A stretch of DNA of 64,000 nt from Culex pipiens pallens (taxonomy: Eukaryota > Arthropoda > Insecta > Diptera > Culicidae). Position 1 is the first letter of the stretch, and every line of letters starts with the position of its first letter. The notes below the pieces were generated by a model. It saw only the letters and a list, made by a program, of their open reading frames with translations, did no database searches and had not been told where the DNA came from. Positions 54,200 through 64,000 of this stretch are shown here, in pieces. The position numbers and the translations under genes were made by a program. The stretch is from assembly GCF_016801865.2 (NCBI RefSeq), contig NC_068938.1, forward strand, positions 50,694,389-50,758,388, given 5' to 3'.

Positions 54200-54226
54200 T
54201 TTTATTTGTCTCTTTTCAGGTGAGCT
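54186..54226 (+). other. Recursive splice site 3 (zero-length exon)
   Basis: The tract TATTTTATTTGTCTCTTTTC (54198-54217) ends with CAG at 54219 and is followed at once by GTGAGC. The tract is a little weaker than in sites 1 and 2. Same strand as both others. Confidence 0.62.
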
Positions 54227-55140
54227 TAATGACGATACAACAAATGTGAAAAAGCAAAGCGTTGTAAGATCATGTTGATTATATCCCCATAATGAAGCAT
54301 ACTTAATATTTAATTTTGATTTACCGAACGTATTCGAATTTTTTATCGAATTTTTTGATGGTCTAGCAACGAATTCATTTTTTAAATGCTTCACTGAACT
54401 ATTTAGAGTTTGTTTATGCCTCTGTGCCGAATTGCCCGAATTTGACTTGGTCTGATCAAGATCAATCTGCACGGGAAATATTAAATTGACCAATCAATTC
54501 ATATTAAAGACAGAAAATTGTAATACCAAAAGAAACTATTATCTGCTTGATATAAACCATGAAAAATATTCCGACTGGGCTTACAATAAACATATTTAAT
54601 CCATTTTAAATAAAAACGGATTTTGACAAACCCGTGCTTTAATTTTAAATAATTCTAAAATAAAATAATTGCGAATAATTCTTTCATAAAATTAAAAAAA
54701 AACGCTCAGACAACTCGCATCATCAAAATCTGCTAAATGAACGTGGAATTTTTGTTTGGCATACAAAGAGTGGTAAAACCTGTAAAGCAGCATAGTTTAT
54801 TATATTTAAGAATTGAAGAAGGCTTAACAATGATTGTAAACGCGCATGAATTTTCTAATTAAACAATGTTAAATTTTCAATACTTTCACTATCAATATAT
54901 TTAATGATAATTTATTGAATATGATTCAAAGTTTAAATACTCGAAAAATTCACAAAATATCACAACAAGGGTATCAAACAAAGCAAAATTTTGTATGCAT
55001 TTTCATATTATACTCTAATCTTCGTTTTTTTTTGCAAACTGGGTGTCAAACTATGTATTTTCAATTTATTCAGTTGATTGCTTGTAAAACAATCAAATTT
55101 TCACTAAATACCGTTTGTTTTTTCGAAAACACTCATTTCT
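54227..55140. other. Unassigned AT-rich sequence
   Basis: No gene or structured repeat supported. Confidence 0.35.
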
Positions 55141-55148
55141 ATCTACAG

Positions 55149-56196
55149 CAGGGGTGCTCAAAGTTTTTGTAGGCCGGGCCAAATTTGATGCTCAAATGAG
55201 CATGCGGGCAAAATTAGCAAAATAGGATATTTATTAAAAATGAAAACAGGAGATTTTAATTTTAAAGACTTGAAAATACTAAATACTACAAAATAAAAGT
55301 TATTTTTTTTAATTTCCATTTTTTTTTAAATTTTTTGGTGTTGAAATTTTTTAGAAAAATAAATAATAGAAAGGAACTGAATGAGTAAAATTTTGTTTTT
55401 ATATTTCAAAAATGGTGACATGTAACCTGAATAATTTATGCGACGACGTAATTTTATCTATTACAATCTTTTTTTGTTAGATTCGACAAAAAAAATTTTT
55501 AGAAATGCCTTTTTAATTGATTTCAGCTTACTGCACTAAAATTTCCATTGATTTTATGAAGTTTTTTGAAGAAATATTTTTGCCCCTAATATTTCGAGCC
55601 ATTTTTTTACAATGGGGAGGAGGGGGGGGGGTTGATCGACAACAGCTGTGTAAAATATTTGCAGCAGCCTTATTCCACCAATTTCAACATTTTATCTGAC
55701 TGAATCAGATGGTAGTCAATCAGATTCGTTATGCAACTGTCATGAGCTCGAATCCCGAGAGAAGGTTTCAAGTGCAAAGTAAGTTTGAGGGTCAATTCAT
55801 AAGAGGGTCATTATGACTTTCAAATTAATATATAAAACTTATATTTTTGCAATTCTTGAAGATTTCTACCTAATTCAAATTTGAACGTGTTTTATTTGGT
55901 ATTCGATTTTATAAATATTTCCAAAAATGTTTGATGAAAGTTTAAACAATATTTGCAAGTTCCACTCATTGAAACATATGACATTGTTTAAATTATTATG
56001 GTTCTGGAACGTATTACTTGTGTCCCTAAATGGGGATCAAAATATTGATAAATCATTAGTTTTAATTAGCAAAAAAAAATTTTTAAAAGTATAAGAGCAC
56101 TTTACAAGTGGTTAACGGGCCATTTTACATGATCATTCAAAATGGGTCCGCGGGCCACAAATAATCTCCTCGCGGGCCATACTTTGGTCACCCCTG
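55149..56196. mobile_element. hAT-type element, 1048 bp, 8-bp duplication ATCTACAG
   Basis: ATCTACAG is duplicated exactly at 55141-55148 and 56197-56204. Ends CAGGGGTGCTCAAAGTTTTT and, complemented, CAGGGGTGACCAAAGTATGG are classical hAT termini. GGCCGGGCC / GCGGGCC-type subterminal repeats flank both ends. The inside contains a run of 12 or so G (55610-55632) and no transposase. A diverged relative is at 39052-39870. Confidence 0.92.
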
Positions 56197-56204
56197 ATCT
56201 ACAG

Positions 56205-59200
56205 TATGTAAAACAAGTATTTACACCCCTTGGGCACTATGCACATTTTATGATGAAACAATGAAACAATTTAAAGTTTGACAGAAACCTAGTACCTACT
56301 ACGTTTTGTTCAGAAACTCATACCGAACATTTTGCTACAAAAAGCTCATGAAAAGATGATTTCTATAAAAAGTTCTATAACAAATACTATTACAAAAATC
56401 AAAAAAGGTGCAAAAAAAGTTTGTACACCTTTCAAAAAATTAACATAAATAAAATTAATTGTTGACAAATCATCATAAATCCAGTCTCCCAACTCCAAAT
56501 AGGCATCCAAAAAATATGTTTTACAAACAAATGCACATGAGAAATTTAGCAAAATCCATCGCTTCTTCGTCCAAATTATCATTATAATTAATTTGTTTCA
56601 AACAGTTATAATGTCAAAAGATATTGTTGGAAAAAAAACAAACTCAGGGATTTCATTATGTTTGTCTTTAAATATATTCGAAAATATGGACAGATACAAG
56701 ATTTTATGCAATGTTTCAGCATAAAAATATAATACTATATTTTTTTCAAAATCAATTTAATCTAAATTTCCCAAGATTTTTGTTTTTTGCGAATTGAAAA
56801 ACGGTATTTAATGATAATTTTTGCTATCGTTATCGAACCTCGATAATTTCATCGTTAACATCCTTTTCGTAAAGTATAACACATTTTTGAACATTTAACT
56901 TTACACACTTATTTGAAATAGTTTCAAAAGCTGGCTCCAATTTGACGATCAATTGAGAAGCAGTTTATCTGTTTCTAAATCGGGATATCATACTAGGCTA
57001 GATAGAGAAGTGTACAAATTGCTATGAGAAACAGTTCTCTACTGTTAATTGATAGTTGTGTAAGTTATTTAATTGTAATTACTGTGAACAGATAAAATTA
57101 GGTTGTAAATAAAAAGTTTAAGGTGTACTTCAAACTTAATTCAGAAAGATTTACAAATCTATATGAAGTTATTTATTTGAATTTAAACAACATATTTCTA
57201 GGCATTAAATAAATTTTGAATGTGGATCTACAAATCGGAAAAAGACATTTTTTTTAAAGATATTTGACTGTATCATAAAGTAATGATATAAAAAACCATT
57301 TTGCGATACCTTTGCTTTTTTTTATTCTCTTCTCAACATTGAACAGAGATGAGGGACAGTGTGATAAGTTTTGATAATAATTTTGAAAATCATCCTCAAT
57401 ATTATATGAACATTTAAAAATTAATAACCCAACCAAAACTATCATTAAATTGTAGATTATTTCATAAGAGATTGTCATTGTATGAAAATCAATCAACAAA
57501 ATATTTCATTCAAAAACATGCACCCCCTCCTACACTGAAGCCAGAAACTTGATCTTGCATCGCTCAAGTGGTTCATCCCACAAAGTACACGCATGAAAAC
57601 AACCGTAAAATTTGTACCACAGCAACTTTCAATGCCCCGATCTTCACAGCTATTAGTTCGCGCCTCTTCAATATCGTGTTACGAATTTGTAAACATCGGG
57701 GCCCGTTTCCCTTCCTCTACGCGCCGCATCTCGTCGACACGCGTTCGCACGTCGTTTTGGCAGAGGAATATTTCCACCTGATATTTAACCTGCCACGTGC
57801 CTTCGACCGATGCAATCCGATTAATCTCTTGATGCGTTCAACTCAGATGAGTGTGTAAACCTGAAAGGTGAAGACAATGGCTAATTGTTGCACTGGCGAT
57901 GATCATGGGCAATGTGCGGATCTTCATTGAAAGCAATTGGACAAGCGCAACACATTTTCACGCTACATTGAACCAAACTTGGGCACACGACACACGACAT
58001 TAACCGGTGTCGTTGCGGAACACGTGTTTGAATCAACCGGGTTAATGATGCAGAACTGGTGAGTGAATCCGATTAAATCTGTGATGCGTAACACGTGAGA
58101 CATCCTGCCAATGATGGAAGTTGTCAACTTAATTATGACATTTATGAACATCACCCTAACACTTATCAATTGATTCGTTTGCTTTTTATTGCAGTCATTT
58201 GCTAAAAAAAAAGCAATTATTTACACTTTGGCAAACGTTTATTTCCTTTCGCCGTCCAACTGCGAAACCTGTCACTTTGAATCTCTTTCGAGAAAAGCAC
58301 ACAAAAAACTACCACACCAAATTGGCTAACAGGTGGCAACGAGGCTCGAACAAATGACTTGATCCATTTATCGATGCTTCGACCTGTCGAGCCTTTAAAT
58401 CTCATTATAAGGATTAGATTCACAGCGGAACGCCAAGTCTGAATCAAGTCAAGTCGAGTGTTGTTTTGAACCTGTCAAGAATGGAATCACGCCAAGAATT
58501 GGTTCCGGCCTTGGACCTGCGTCGAATCGAACGCAGGCGAAATAGTCATCCGAACGCATAATAATGGCGCGAGTTTCGCAAAAATTGCCTGACCTTCCGT
58601 GACTGCTGCCATGACTGAGCGAATTACCACAACCTATAAATAACTCGGCATCGGCTAAAGATGGAAATCGAGCAGAGTAATCTAAATCTGAGCAGCCGGG
58701 CCAAATTTGAAACAGGTGCCTTTCCCTCAGCATTGGTTTGGCCTGGCGATGACCTAATCCGGCCGAAATGAAAGGAGCTGGAACGTGGGACCGAGAACAA
58801 GTAGCTCAGCTAAACGATACGGAAAACGGTTGTCATCAAACTATGATGGCTGAAATTTGAATGGAGAAGGTCAATTTCCCACCTCGGGGACAAGCTCCGA
58901 GGAGGTGCGATACCGGATGTTGACCGCAAGTCCACGCCCAGGTTTTTGAAGTTTTTTTTTTTTTGCAATTTAGACAGAAAACAAAATATCATTTAGCTCG
59001 AACGATGATTGCTAAATGGGCCAAATGATAGATGTTTGGGTGAGTTTTTAGAATAGCAAGTAAAACGATAAAACGTGAACAGAATTAATGGTAAAGTTGA
59101 TTTGAGCTAAAATAGCAAGAAGTGAAAGATTGTCTGTAGGTGTGGGCCCGAACTGATCGTTGATTTTGTTTTAAAATTCGAGACAAGAGCCGTTTTGTTC

Positions 59201-59353
59201 AGGCTAGAGACGGATAATCTGCGATTAGGTGCAGCTCAAGAATAGAACGGATTCCTAGAATGATTGAACTTGGAATATAAATGATTATCCAGATGCATGG
59301 TGAAATACCATCAACAAACTAAAAGAAAATATGTAATATCAAATTTCCATTAG
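56205..59353. other. Unassigned AT-rich then mixed sequence
   Basis: 56205-57500 is AT-rich without frames. 57500-58960 is mixed to GC-rich and single-copy in the window, with frames on both strands that match no domain. CACGTG-like motifs and TTTGCATAA-type blocks suggest non-coding regulatory sequence, which is inference. Confidence 0.4.
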
Positions 59354-59422
59354 TTTATTTATTTATTTGCGTTTAAGGACCACTTAACTCAAAAGTCATT
59401 CGGGTCCGAAGTGAGGTTTGCG

Positions 59423-62400
59423 TTAAATTGAGCAGTACAAATTTGATATCCTTAAAAACTCCAGGGTTTTTCCGATCTCGTCGAGATTGTCTCCTAGGGC
59501 GACGTAGAGTGAGTTTGCGATGCCACTTTCTTCTCTTTGGTGTTCGAACTTTCGGCAGTCTACTAGGATGTGTTGAACTGTAGTTGTTTCTCCACAAGTC
59601 TCACAGGGTTCTGGATCGCAGTTTGCCATTAGATGTCCATGGGTGAGGTGCGTATGGCCAATACGTAGTCTGGTGATAGCTCTGGAGTCTCGACGGGTTA
59701 GTGTTCTGGAGGACAGCCATTCCGTACTGCTTTCTTTGATTCTGCGAAGTTTTGTGTCGCAGCTGTACCAAAGTTGATTCCATCTTTGTCGCAGCAACTT
59801 TTTTACGCAAAGCTTGAAGTCCGGGTATGGTATTTCCTCAAGTTCAGCGTTTTGTGTCGAGGAGGCACCGGTCTTTGCTAGCTCGTCCGCTTTTTCATTA
59901 CCGTCAATATCACAGTGTGCTGGGACCCAGCAAAGTTCGACAGAGTCACGAAGCCTAGCGAGTTCTCGACGGATTTTGACAACCCACGGGTGATGCGTTT
60001 TGTGCCCCTTAACTGCTGATATGACGCTCTTACTGTCGCTGAATATAACGGTTTGATGCGGGTTGCGTTTGGCGAGTTCGATGGCTTCCAGGATTGCGTA
60101 GGCTTCAGCGGAGAATATAGTCAGTTGCGAAGGCAGTGTTATACTTCTGGATGTTGACGAACTGTAGACACCGCAGCCTACCCCGCCAGTCTCGTTCAAC
60201 GATCCGTCAGTGAAGATTTGTGCGTGGTTCGGATACAGCTCTCCAACAGTTTGGCGAAACACTGCTCGTTGAACCGCGGGTGGTTCACATCCAAAACGGT
60301 CAGCTCTGCATGTACCGCGCTTCAAGACCCAGTCGTTTGGAGCCGGGGCGTCAGCGACGATGACTTGTGACATGTTGACGTTCAGTTTGGTGGCGGTGGT
60401 CCTGGCCCGCAGGGCCACCGGGTAGTTTCTGTTAATCCTGTTCCTAGCGAGTTGACGAGTTGAGTAGAGAATTAGATGTTCATCAACCAGGAAGTTGAAA
60501 GGTAGCAGCCCAGAGTCAGCTAGGATGCTGTCTATTGGGCTAGATCGGTAGGCTCCAGTTGCGAGACGGATGGCTTCGTGGTAGACTGGTGCGAGTTTCA
60601 TGTACTCGCTCTCTCCGGCGCCGCTGGTGATTGGAATACCGTACAAAAGTTTTGGTAGAAGGGTGGCTCGAATCAGGTGAATCATGGTGACACGGTCAGC
60701 TCCGAACTTTGTTTTTCCAAGACATCTCATTAGATTTAGGCCTCTCCTGCATTCAGCCTTCGTTTTGGCTAGATGCCTTTTGAACGATAAACGGTAGTCT
60801 AGCCATACGCCAAGTACTTTGTGGGATCCAACAAACTCAACTTCTTGGTTCTCTAGCTTAAGGGTTGGTTGTTTCTTCGCGTGGAATCGTTTGAAGCACA
60901 CGTGCATCGCAGCTGTTTTGGAGATTGCTACCTTGAAGCCAGTTTCTTTACTCCAACGGGCGATCGCGTTGACTACAGTTTGTAGTTTTTGCCGAGCTCG
61001 ACGTACGTTCACGTCCGAGACTCCCAACGTGATGTCATCGGCGAACAGTTCCAGGAAGACGTCTCTATCGATGTACTGTCTAATGCTGTCGATGGCAAGC
61101 AGGAAAAATGTTACGGCTAGTACTGAACCTTGGGGTACGCCATTCTGAAGCACCTTCAATGAAGATACCTCACCGTTGAAGTGCACACGGAAACGTCTGT
61201 CTTCGAGGAATCTCGAACAGAAACTTGCCATGTGTCCGCCAATTCGAGCTTTAGCGAGTCCTTCGAGGATGAGCCGACGCCATGTTCGATCATACGCCTT
61301 TTCAATGTCCAGAAAGAGAAATTCTGCGTGTTTTTTCGTTGCGATCGCGTTCTTGCCGTAACTTTCTATACTTGCCAGCGTGTCCAATGTCTGCCTTCCC
61401 TTTCGGAACGCAGCCTGGTGCTGGCCGAAGACGTTTCGCTCTTCTAGCGTATCCATCAACCTCCGATTTATCATTCGCTCGAAGAGTTTCAGGACGCAGC
61501 TAGAGAGGTGAATCGGGCGGAGATTTCCAGGGATGTTCGGATTTTTTCCGGGCTTTGGGATTGGCACCAGTATAGTTTCCTTCCACGTGGCAGGGAAAGT
61601 ATTACTCGTCCAGATTGAGTTATAAGCGTCGAGAAGCTTATCCTTTCCGATTGCTGGCAGATGCTGTAGCATTGTGTTGTGCACTCCATCGGGTCCAGGA
61701 GAAGATCCAGAGAGGTCGTTCAGCTGAGTTAGTAGCTCGTCCTTTGAGAATGTTTGTAAGTAATTTGCACCTCGATCTCCCGGAAATGAGAACGGCCGCC
61801 TTTCGACTCTGGTTTTTCGGGTACGGAAGTCATCAGGATACGACGAGTCGGACGAGCTTTGTTCGAAGAACTCTGCTAGATGTTCTGCGATTTCTTTTGA
61901 GTCGGATGTTTGTCGGTCTCCGACTTTGACTGACCAGGTGCGAGTGGACGATCTTTTGCCCGATATTGAACGAATTTTTCGCCACATTTCCGATGGGGGC
62001 GTGTCTTCATTGATTGTTGATACATATTCTTGCCACGAACGAGACTTCTCTTCTTCGATCACTTTTCTTGCCTTCATCCTCGCCTGCTTAAACTCTTCAT
62101 GTGCTGCTTGAATGAGAGTTTCATTTACGCGCCTTTGCTTCCTTACGCTCTGGAGCTGACGTAGGGCACGTCTCCTTTGCTTGACGGCCTCAGCTACACG
62201 TTCGTTCCACCACGGGACGGAGCGGGGGTGGATGTCCTCTTTGGTTTTTGGGATTGAGGCCTCGGCGGCGCTGATGATTACTGCTGTCAGTTCTTCTATG
62301 GTATACTGCTGCTCTGGATTGATGCTGTTGTATACGTCCAGTTCGAACTTGTTCCAGTCGGCCGAGGGTATTATCCAACTTTGTCTTCTTTTTTCGGGGA

Positions 62401-63085
62401 CAGACACTCCTGAGAAACCGACAAGTATTGGAAAATGGTCACTGCTGTGCACGTCTTCGGCGAGCTTCCAGTTTAGTCGGCTGGCTAATGGTGCACTGCA
62501 TGCTGTGATATCTGGCGTAGAAGGGCTTTGGCAGGCTTGATGAGGTTGGTAAGTGTCAGCTCCGTCATTTAACACAACCAGGTTCGTTTCTTCGAAGGTG
62601 CTGGCCAAAGTGCGCCCGCGTGCGTCGTCGTCATTGCTCCAGAGTTCGTTTTTTGCGTTCAAATCCCCTGCCAAGATAACTGGACCTGGAAGCTGCTCTA
62701 GAAGGTCCTCGATGTCGGATCTGGTGATCTCCTCGTTCGGTGGAATGTAAATTGAACACACTGTGGCTTTGACGGGGATGTCAATTTTTACTGCTACTGC
62801 TTCTAGGGTCGTTTGCAGGGTAACTTGTTCTGCGTCTACTCCATCTCGTACTGCCAGCATCACTCCTCCACCGTGATTTGATCGCAGCTTAGAGAAGATG
62901 CTGAATCCTTTTATGCTGTAGTTTTGGTGTTGTAGTTTTACTTCTTGCAGTGCGATTACAGTTGGTTTGTGTTTGTTAATAAGAAGTTGAATTTCTGCAT
63001 GTTTGGATCGCACTCCGTTGCAGTTCCACTGGATTAGGAATTTGGCGAGATGGAGTTCGGGTCGAACTCCATAGAGCTGGAAGAT
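59423..63085 (-). CDS. I-clade ORF2: endonuclease, reverse transcriptase, RNase H
   Basis: At least 1196 residues from the GTG at 63013, and open for 24 more codons to 63085 (IQWNCNG just upstream is a conserved endonuclease start). AP endonuclease motifs: VIALQEVKL, AGDLNAKNELW, SSDHFPILVGF. RT: VPIPKPGKNP, LRPIHLSSC, AAFRKGRQTLD, FLDIEKAYDR (motif A), GVPQGSVLA (motif B), FADD (about residue 655). RNase H at about 930-1055: TDGS, SAEAYAILEAI, FSDSKS, GNEKADELA, all four catalytic acids present. A C-terminal CX4CX2CX7HX4C-type finger follows (CDPEPCETCGETTTVQHILV). The first in-frame ATG is internal, so start by reinitiation or a non-AUG codon is likely. RNase H places it in the I group, not Jockey. 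Confidence 0.93.
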   Translation of the reverse strand: MFQLYGVRPELHLAKFLIQWNCNGVRSKHAEIQLLINKHKPTVIALQEVKLQHQNYSIKGFSIFSKLRSNHGGGVMLAVRDGVDAEQVTLQTTLEAVAVKIDIPVKATVCSIYIPPNEEITRSDIEDLLEQLPGPVILAGDLNAKNELWSNDDDARGRTLASTFEETNLVVLNDGADTYQPHQACQSPSTPDITACSAPLASRLNWKLAEDVHSSDHFPILVGFSGVSVPEKRRQSWIIPSADWNKFELDVYNSINPEQQYTIEELTAVIISAAEASIPKTKEDIHPRSVPWWNERVAEAVKQRRRALRQLQSVRKQRRVNETLIQAAHEEFKQARMKARKVIEEEKSRSWQEYVSTINEDTPPSEMWRKIRSISGKRSSTRTWSVKVGDRQTSDSKEIAEHLAEFFEQSSSDSSYPDDFRTRKTRVERRPFSFPGDRGANYLQTFSKDELLTQLNDLSGSSPGPDGVHNTMLQHLPAIGKDKLLDAYNSIWTSNTFPATWKETILVPIPKPGKNPNIPGNLRPIHLSSCVLKLFERMINRRLMDTLEERNVFGQHQAAFRKGRQTLDTLASIESYGKNAIATKKHAEFLFLDIEKAYDRTWRRLILEGLAKARIGGHMASFCSRFLEDRRFRVHFNGEVSSLKVLQNGVPQGSVLAVTFFLLAIDSIRQYIDRDVFLELFADDITLGVSDVNVRRARQKLQTVVNAIARWSKETGFKVAISKTAAMHVCFKRFHAKKQPTLKLENQEVEFVGSHKVLGVWLDYRLSFKRHLAKTKAECRRGLNLMRCLGKTKFGADRVTMIHLIRATLLPKLLYGIPITSGAGESEYMKLAPVYHEAIRLATGAYRSSPIDSILADSGLLPFNFLVDEHLILYSTRQLARNRINRNYPVALRARTTATKLNVNMSQVIVADAPAPNDWVLKRGTCRADRFGCEPPAVQRAVFRQTVGELYPNHAQIFTDGSLNETGGVGCGVYSSSTSRSITLPSQLTIFSAEAYAILEAIELAKRNPHQTVIFSDSKSVISAVKGHKTHHPWVVKIRRELARLRDSVELCWVPAHCDIDGNEKADELAKTGASSTQNAELEEIPYPDFKLCVKKLLRQRWNQLWYSCDTKLRRIKESSTEWLSSRTLTRRDSRAITRLRIGHTHLTHGHLMANCDPEPCETCGETTTVQHILVDCRKFEHQREESGIANSLYVALGDNLDEIGKTLEFLRISNLYCSI

Positions 63086-64000
63086 TCAACCTCCACGTAG
63101 ATGGTCTCGGAAAGAGAAATAAGATCGTCCTTGCTGGTCGTTGTTGTCTCGATGGCCAGCGTTTTCGGCGCTGGAGATCGGGATCGGTTACTGTCGTCAG
63201 AGTCTAATTCGTCGTTTTTCTTGGCTTCCGAAGATCTATCTCGCTTGGTGGGCATAGGGCGGCGTTCTTCGTTAGGTGTCATCTTATTACTGGTGAGAGT
63301 TTTCACTTTCTGCTCCAGGAGGGTGATGTAGTGCTGCTTGTTCTCCAGCTCTTTGGTCAGGTACTCGATTTGCATGGAACTTTTTTCGAAGCACTTCTGT
63401 AGTTTTAGGTAACTTTGGTCCACTTCACTTTGCTTTTTTAGCATTTCTTCGAATTTCTGTTCATATTTTAGTTCTAACACTTTCAGCGATTCTTCCTTCT
63501 TCTTTATTTCACTTAACCACTTGTTTTTTTCTTCCTCAATGTTCACTTGCTCAGCCGTGTTCATAGAGCCGGCTGCAGCGACTTTGGCGTAGTTTCCGGC
63601 GTTCGTCCTGCTCTCAAGGAGTTTCCTCGCTTCGTGGTAAGGGATGTTTCGGTCGATTTTGATTCTCACTATTTCCTCCTCGGTTTTCCTTTTTGGGCAC
63701 TGTCGATTTGTTGCAGCGTGGCCTTCTCCGCAGTGTTTACATTTTGCTGGGTTTGGGCAGTCGATGTTATCGCCGTGGAAAGGCCCAGAGCAGTTGGCAC
63801 AGGCCTTTGCACCTCTACAATTTTTGCTGATATGGCCATATTCAAAGCATCCGTAGCACAGTGCTGGTGGGGGGTAGTATGGACGGACCGCGACCGAATG
63901 ACATGCTACTTGTACTCTTTCCGGCGGGTGGGGTTTGTTGAAGGTTATCACAACCGATCCAGTTTCAACTTTATTCACACCTTTTTTCAGATGTCGTGCA
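63034..64000 (-). CDS. I-clade ORF1, gag-like protein (N-terminus outside window)
   Basis: The visible part is 322 codons. The apparent start at 63978 is GTG and the frame stays open to the window edge, so the true start is further upstream. Three zinc knuckles: CYGCFEYGHISKNC (CX2CX4HX4C), CANCSGPFHGDNIDC (CX2CX4HX5C) and CKHCGEGHAATNRQC (CX2CX3HX6C). Then comes a charged segment and a long Lys/Glu-rich stretch of about 80 residues (from NKWLSEIKKKEESLKVLELK to LLEQKVKTL) that should form a coiled coil. The C-terminus is Ser-rich. It would bind element RNA and assemble by coiled-coil contacts. The 63034-63085 tail overlaps ORF2 in another frame. Confidence 0.9.
   Translation of the reverse strand, partial: ARHLKKGVNKVETGSVVITFNKPHPPERVQVACHSVAVRPYYPPPALCYGCFEYGHISKNCRGAKACANCSGPFHGDNIDCPNPAKCKHCGEGHAATNRQCPKRKTEEEIVRIKIDRNIPYHEARKLLESRTNAGNYAKVAAAGSMNTAEQVNIEEEKNKWLSEIKKKEESLKVLELKYEQKFEEMLKKQSEVDQSYLKLQKCFEKSSMQIEYLTKELENKQHYITLLEQKVKTLTSNKMTPNEERRPMPTKRDRSSEAKKNDELDSDDSNRSRSPAPKTLAIETTTTSKDDLISLSETIYVEVESSSSMEFDPNSISPNS

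Larger units (their letters stand above)
59354..64000 (-). mobile_element. I-clade non-LTR retrotransposon, 5' end outside window
   Basis: The element is on the - strand. The 3' end has TAAA-type repeats (complement TTTATTTATTTATTTG, 59354-59369). I-clade elements characteristically end in short A/T repeats instead of poly(A). ORF1 (zinc knuckles) overlaps ORF2 (endonuclease, RT, RNase H). No stop or frameshift was found in the visible 4.6 kb, so this copy may be recently active. The 5' end and target duplication lie beyond 64000. Confidence 0.9.

Overview
The window looks like non-coding, repeat-packed nuclear DNA of a culicine mosquito, most probably Culex. The evidence is AT-rich sequence with many A/T runs, nested miniature inverted-repeat elements (MITEs), tRNA-headed SINEs (one with two tRNA-like units, recalling the dimeric 'Twin' SINEs described from Culex pipiens), Jockey- and I-clade non-LTR retrotransposons, and large fold-back elements. 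No bacterial or viral gene organisation and no CRISPR array is visible. I assign the genus from the repeat repertoire, not from a database match.

The most unusual host signal is three sites on the + strand (junctions 9595|9596, 40319|40320, 54219|54220) where a strong polypyrimidine tract and AG run straight into a 5' splice site (GTGAGY or GTGAGA). This is the signature of zero-length recursive splice sites. Their order and 14-31 kb spacing suggest that most of the window is the inside of one very long intron of a + strand gene whose exons lie outside. One short, well-formed exon candidate (93 nt, in-frame, both splice sites strong) lies on the opposite strand at 11394-11486. No other host protein-coding exon could be supported.

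Layout. 1-1243: end of a hAT-like element with hairpin repeats. 2002-6746: a complete Jockey-type retrotransposon on the - strand, with a 14-bp target duplication and an ORF2 split by a SINE that has its own 13-bp duplication. 7.4-13.7 kb: MITEs, including four copies of one TA-flanked family, and a large fold-back holding nested insertions. 16.2-19.4 kb: a 142-153 bp tandem array and tRNA-bearing repeats. 20.9-22.9 kb: a 1.9-kb near-palindrome. 24.7-27.8 kb: a 3.1-kb element with an 11-bp duplication and CCCGGG-rich ends. 28-35 kb: a dimeric SINE, broken fold-back arms with separate younger insertions, a head-to-head AT-rich repeat array and a SINE. 37-46 kb: another fold-back, hAT-type elements, MITEs and a retroposon with a pentanucleotide tail. 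52-56 kb: a fold-back with a perfect palindrome centre and a hAT element with exact 8-bp duplication. 59.35-64.0 kb: an I-clade retrotransposon on the - strand with an uninterrupted endonuclease-RT-RNase H ORF2 and an ORF1 that runs off the window.

Between these lie stretches of apparently single-copy sequence with local GC-rich islands (about 19.8-20.9, 30.3-30.8, 36.0-36.9, 40.9-41.2, 46.9-47.8, 53.5-54.1, 57.5-58.9 kb). They could hold enhancers, but no gene can be called in them from sequence alone. All three recognisable LINE-type insertions are antisense to the inferred host transcript, which fits selection against sense insertions in an intron.
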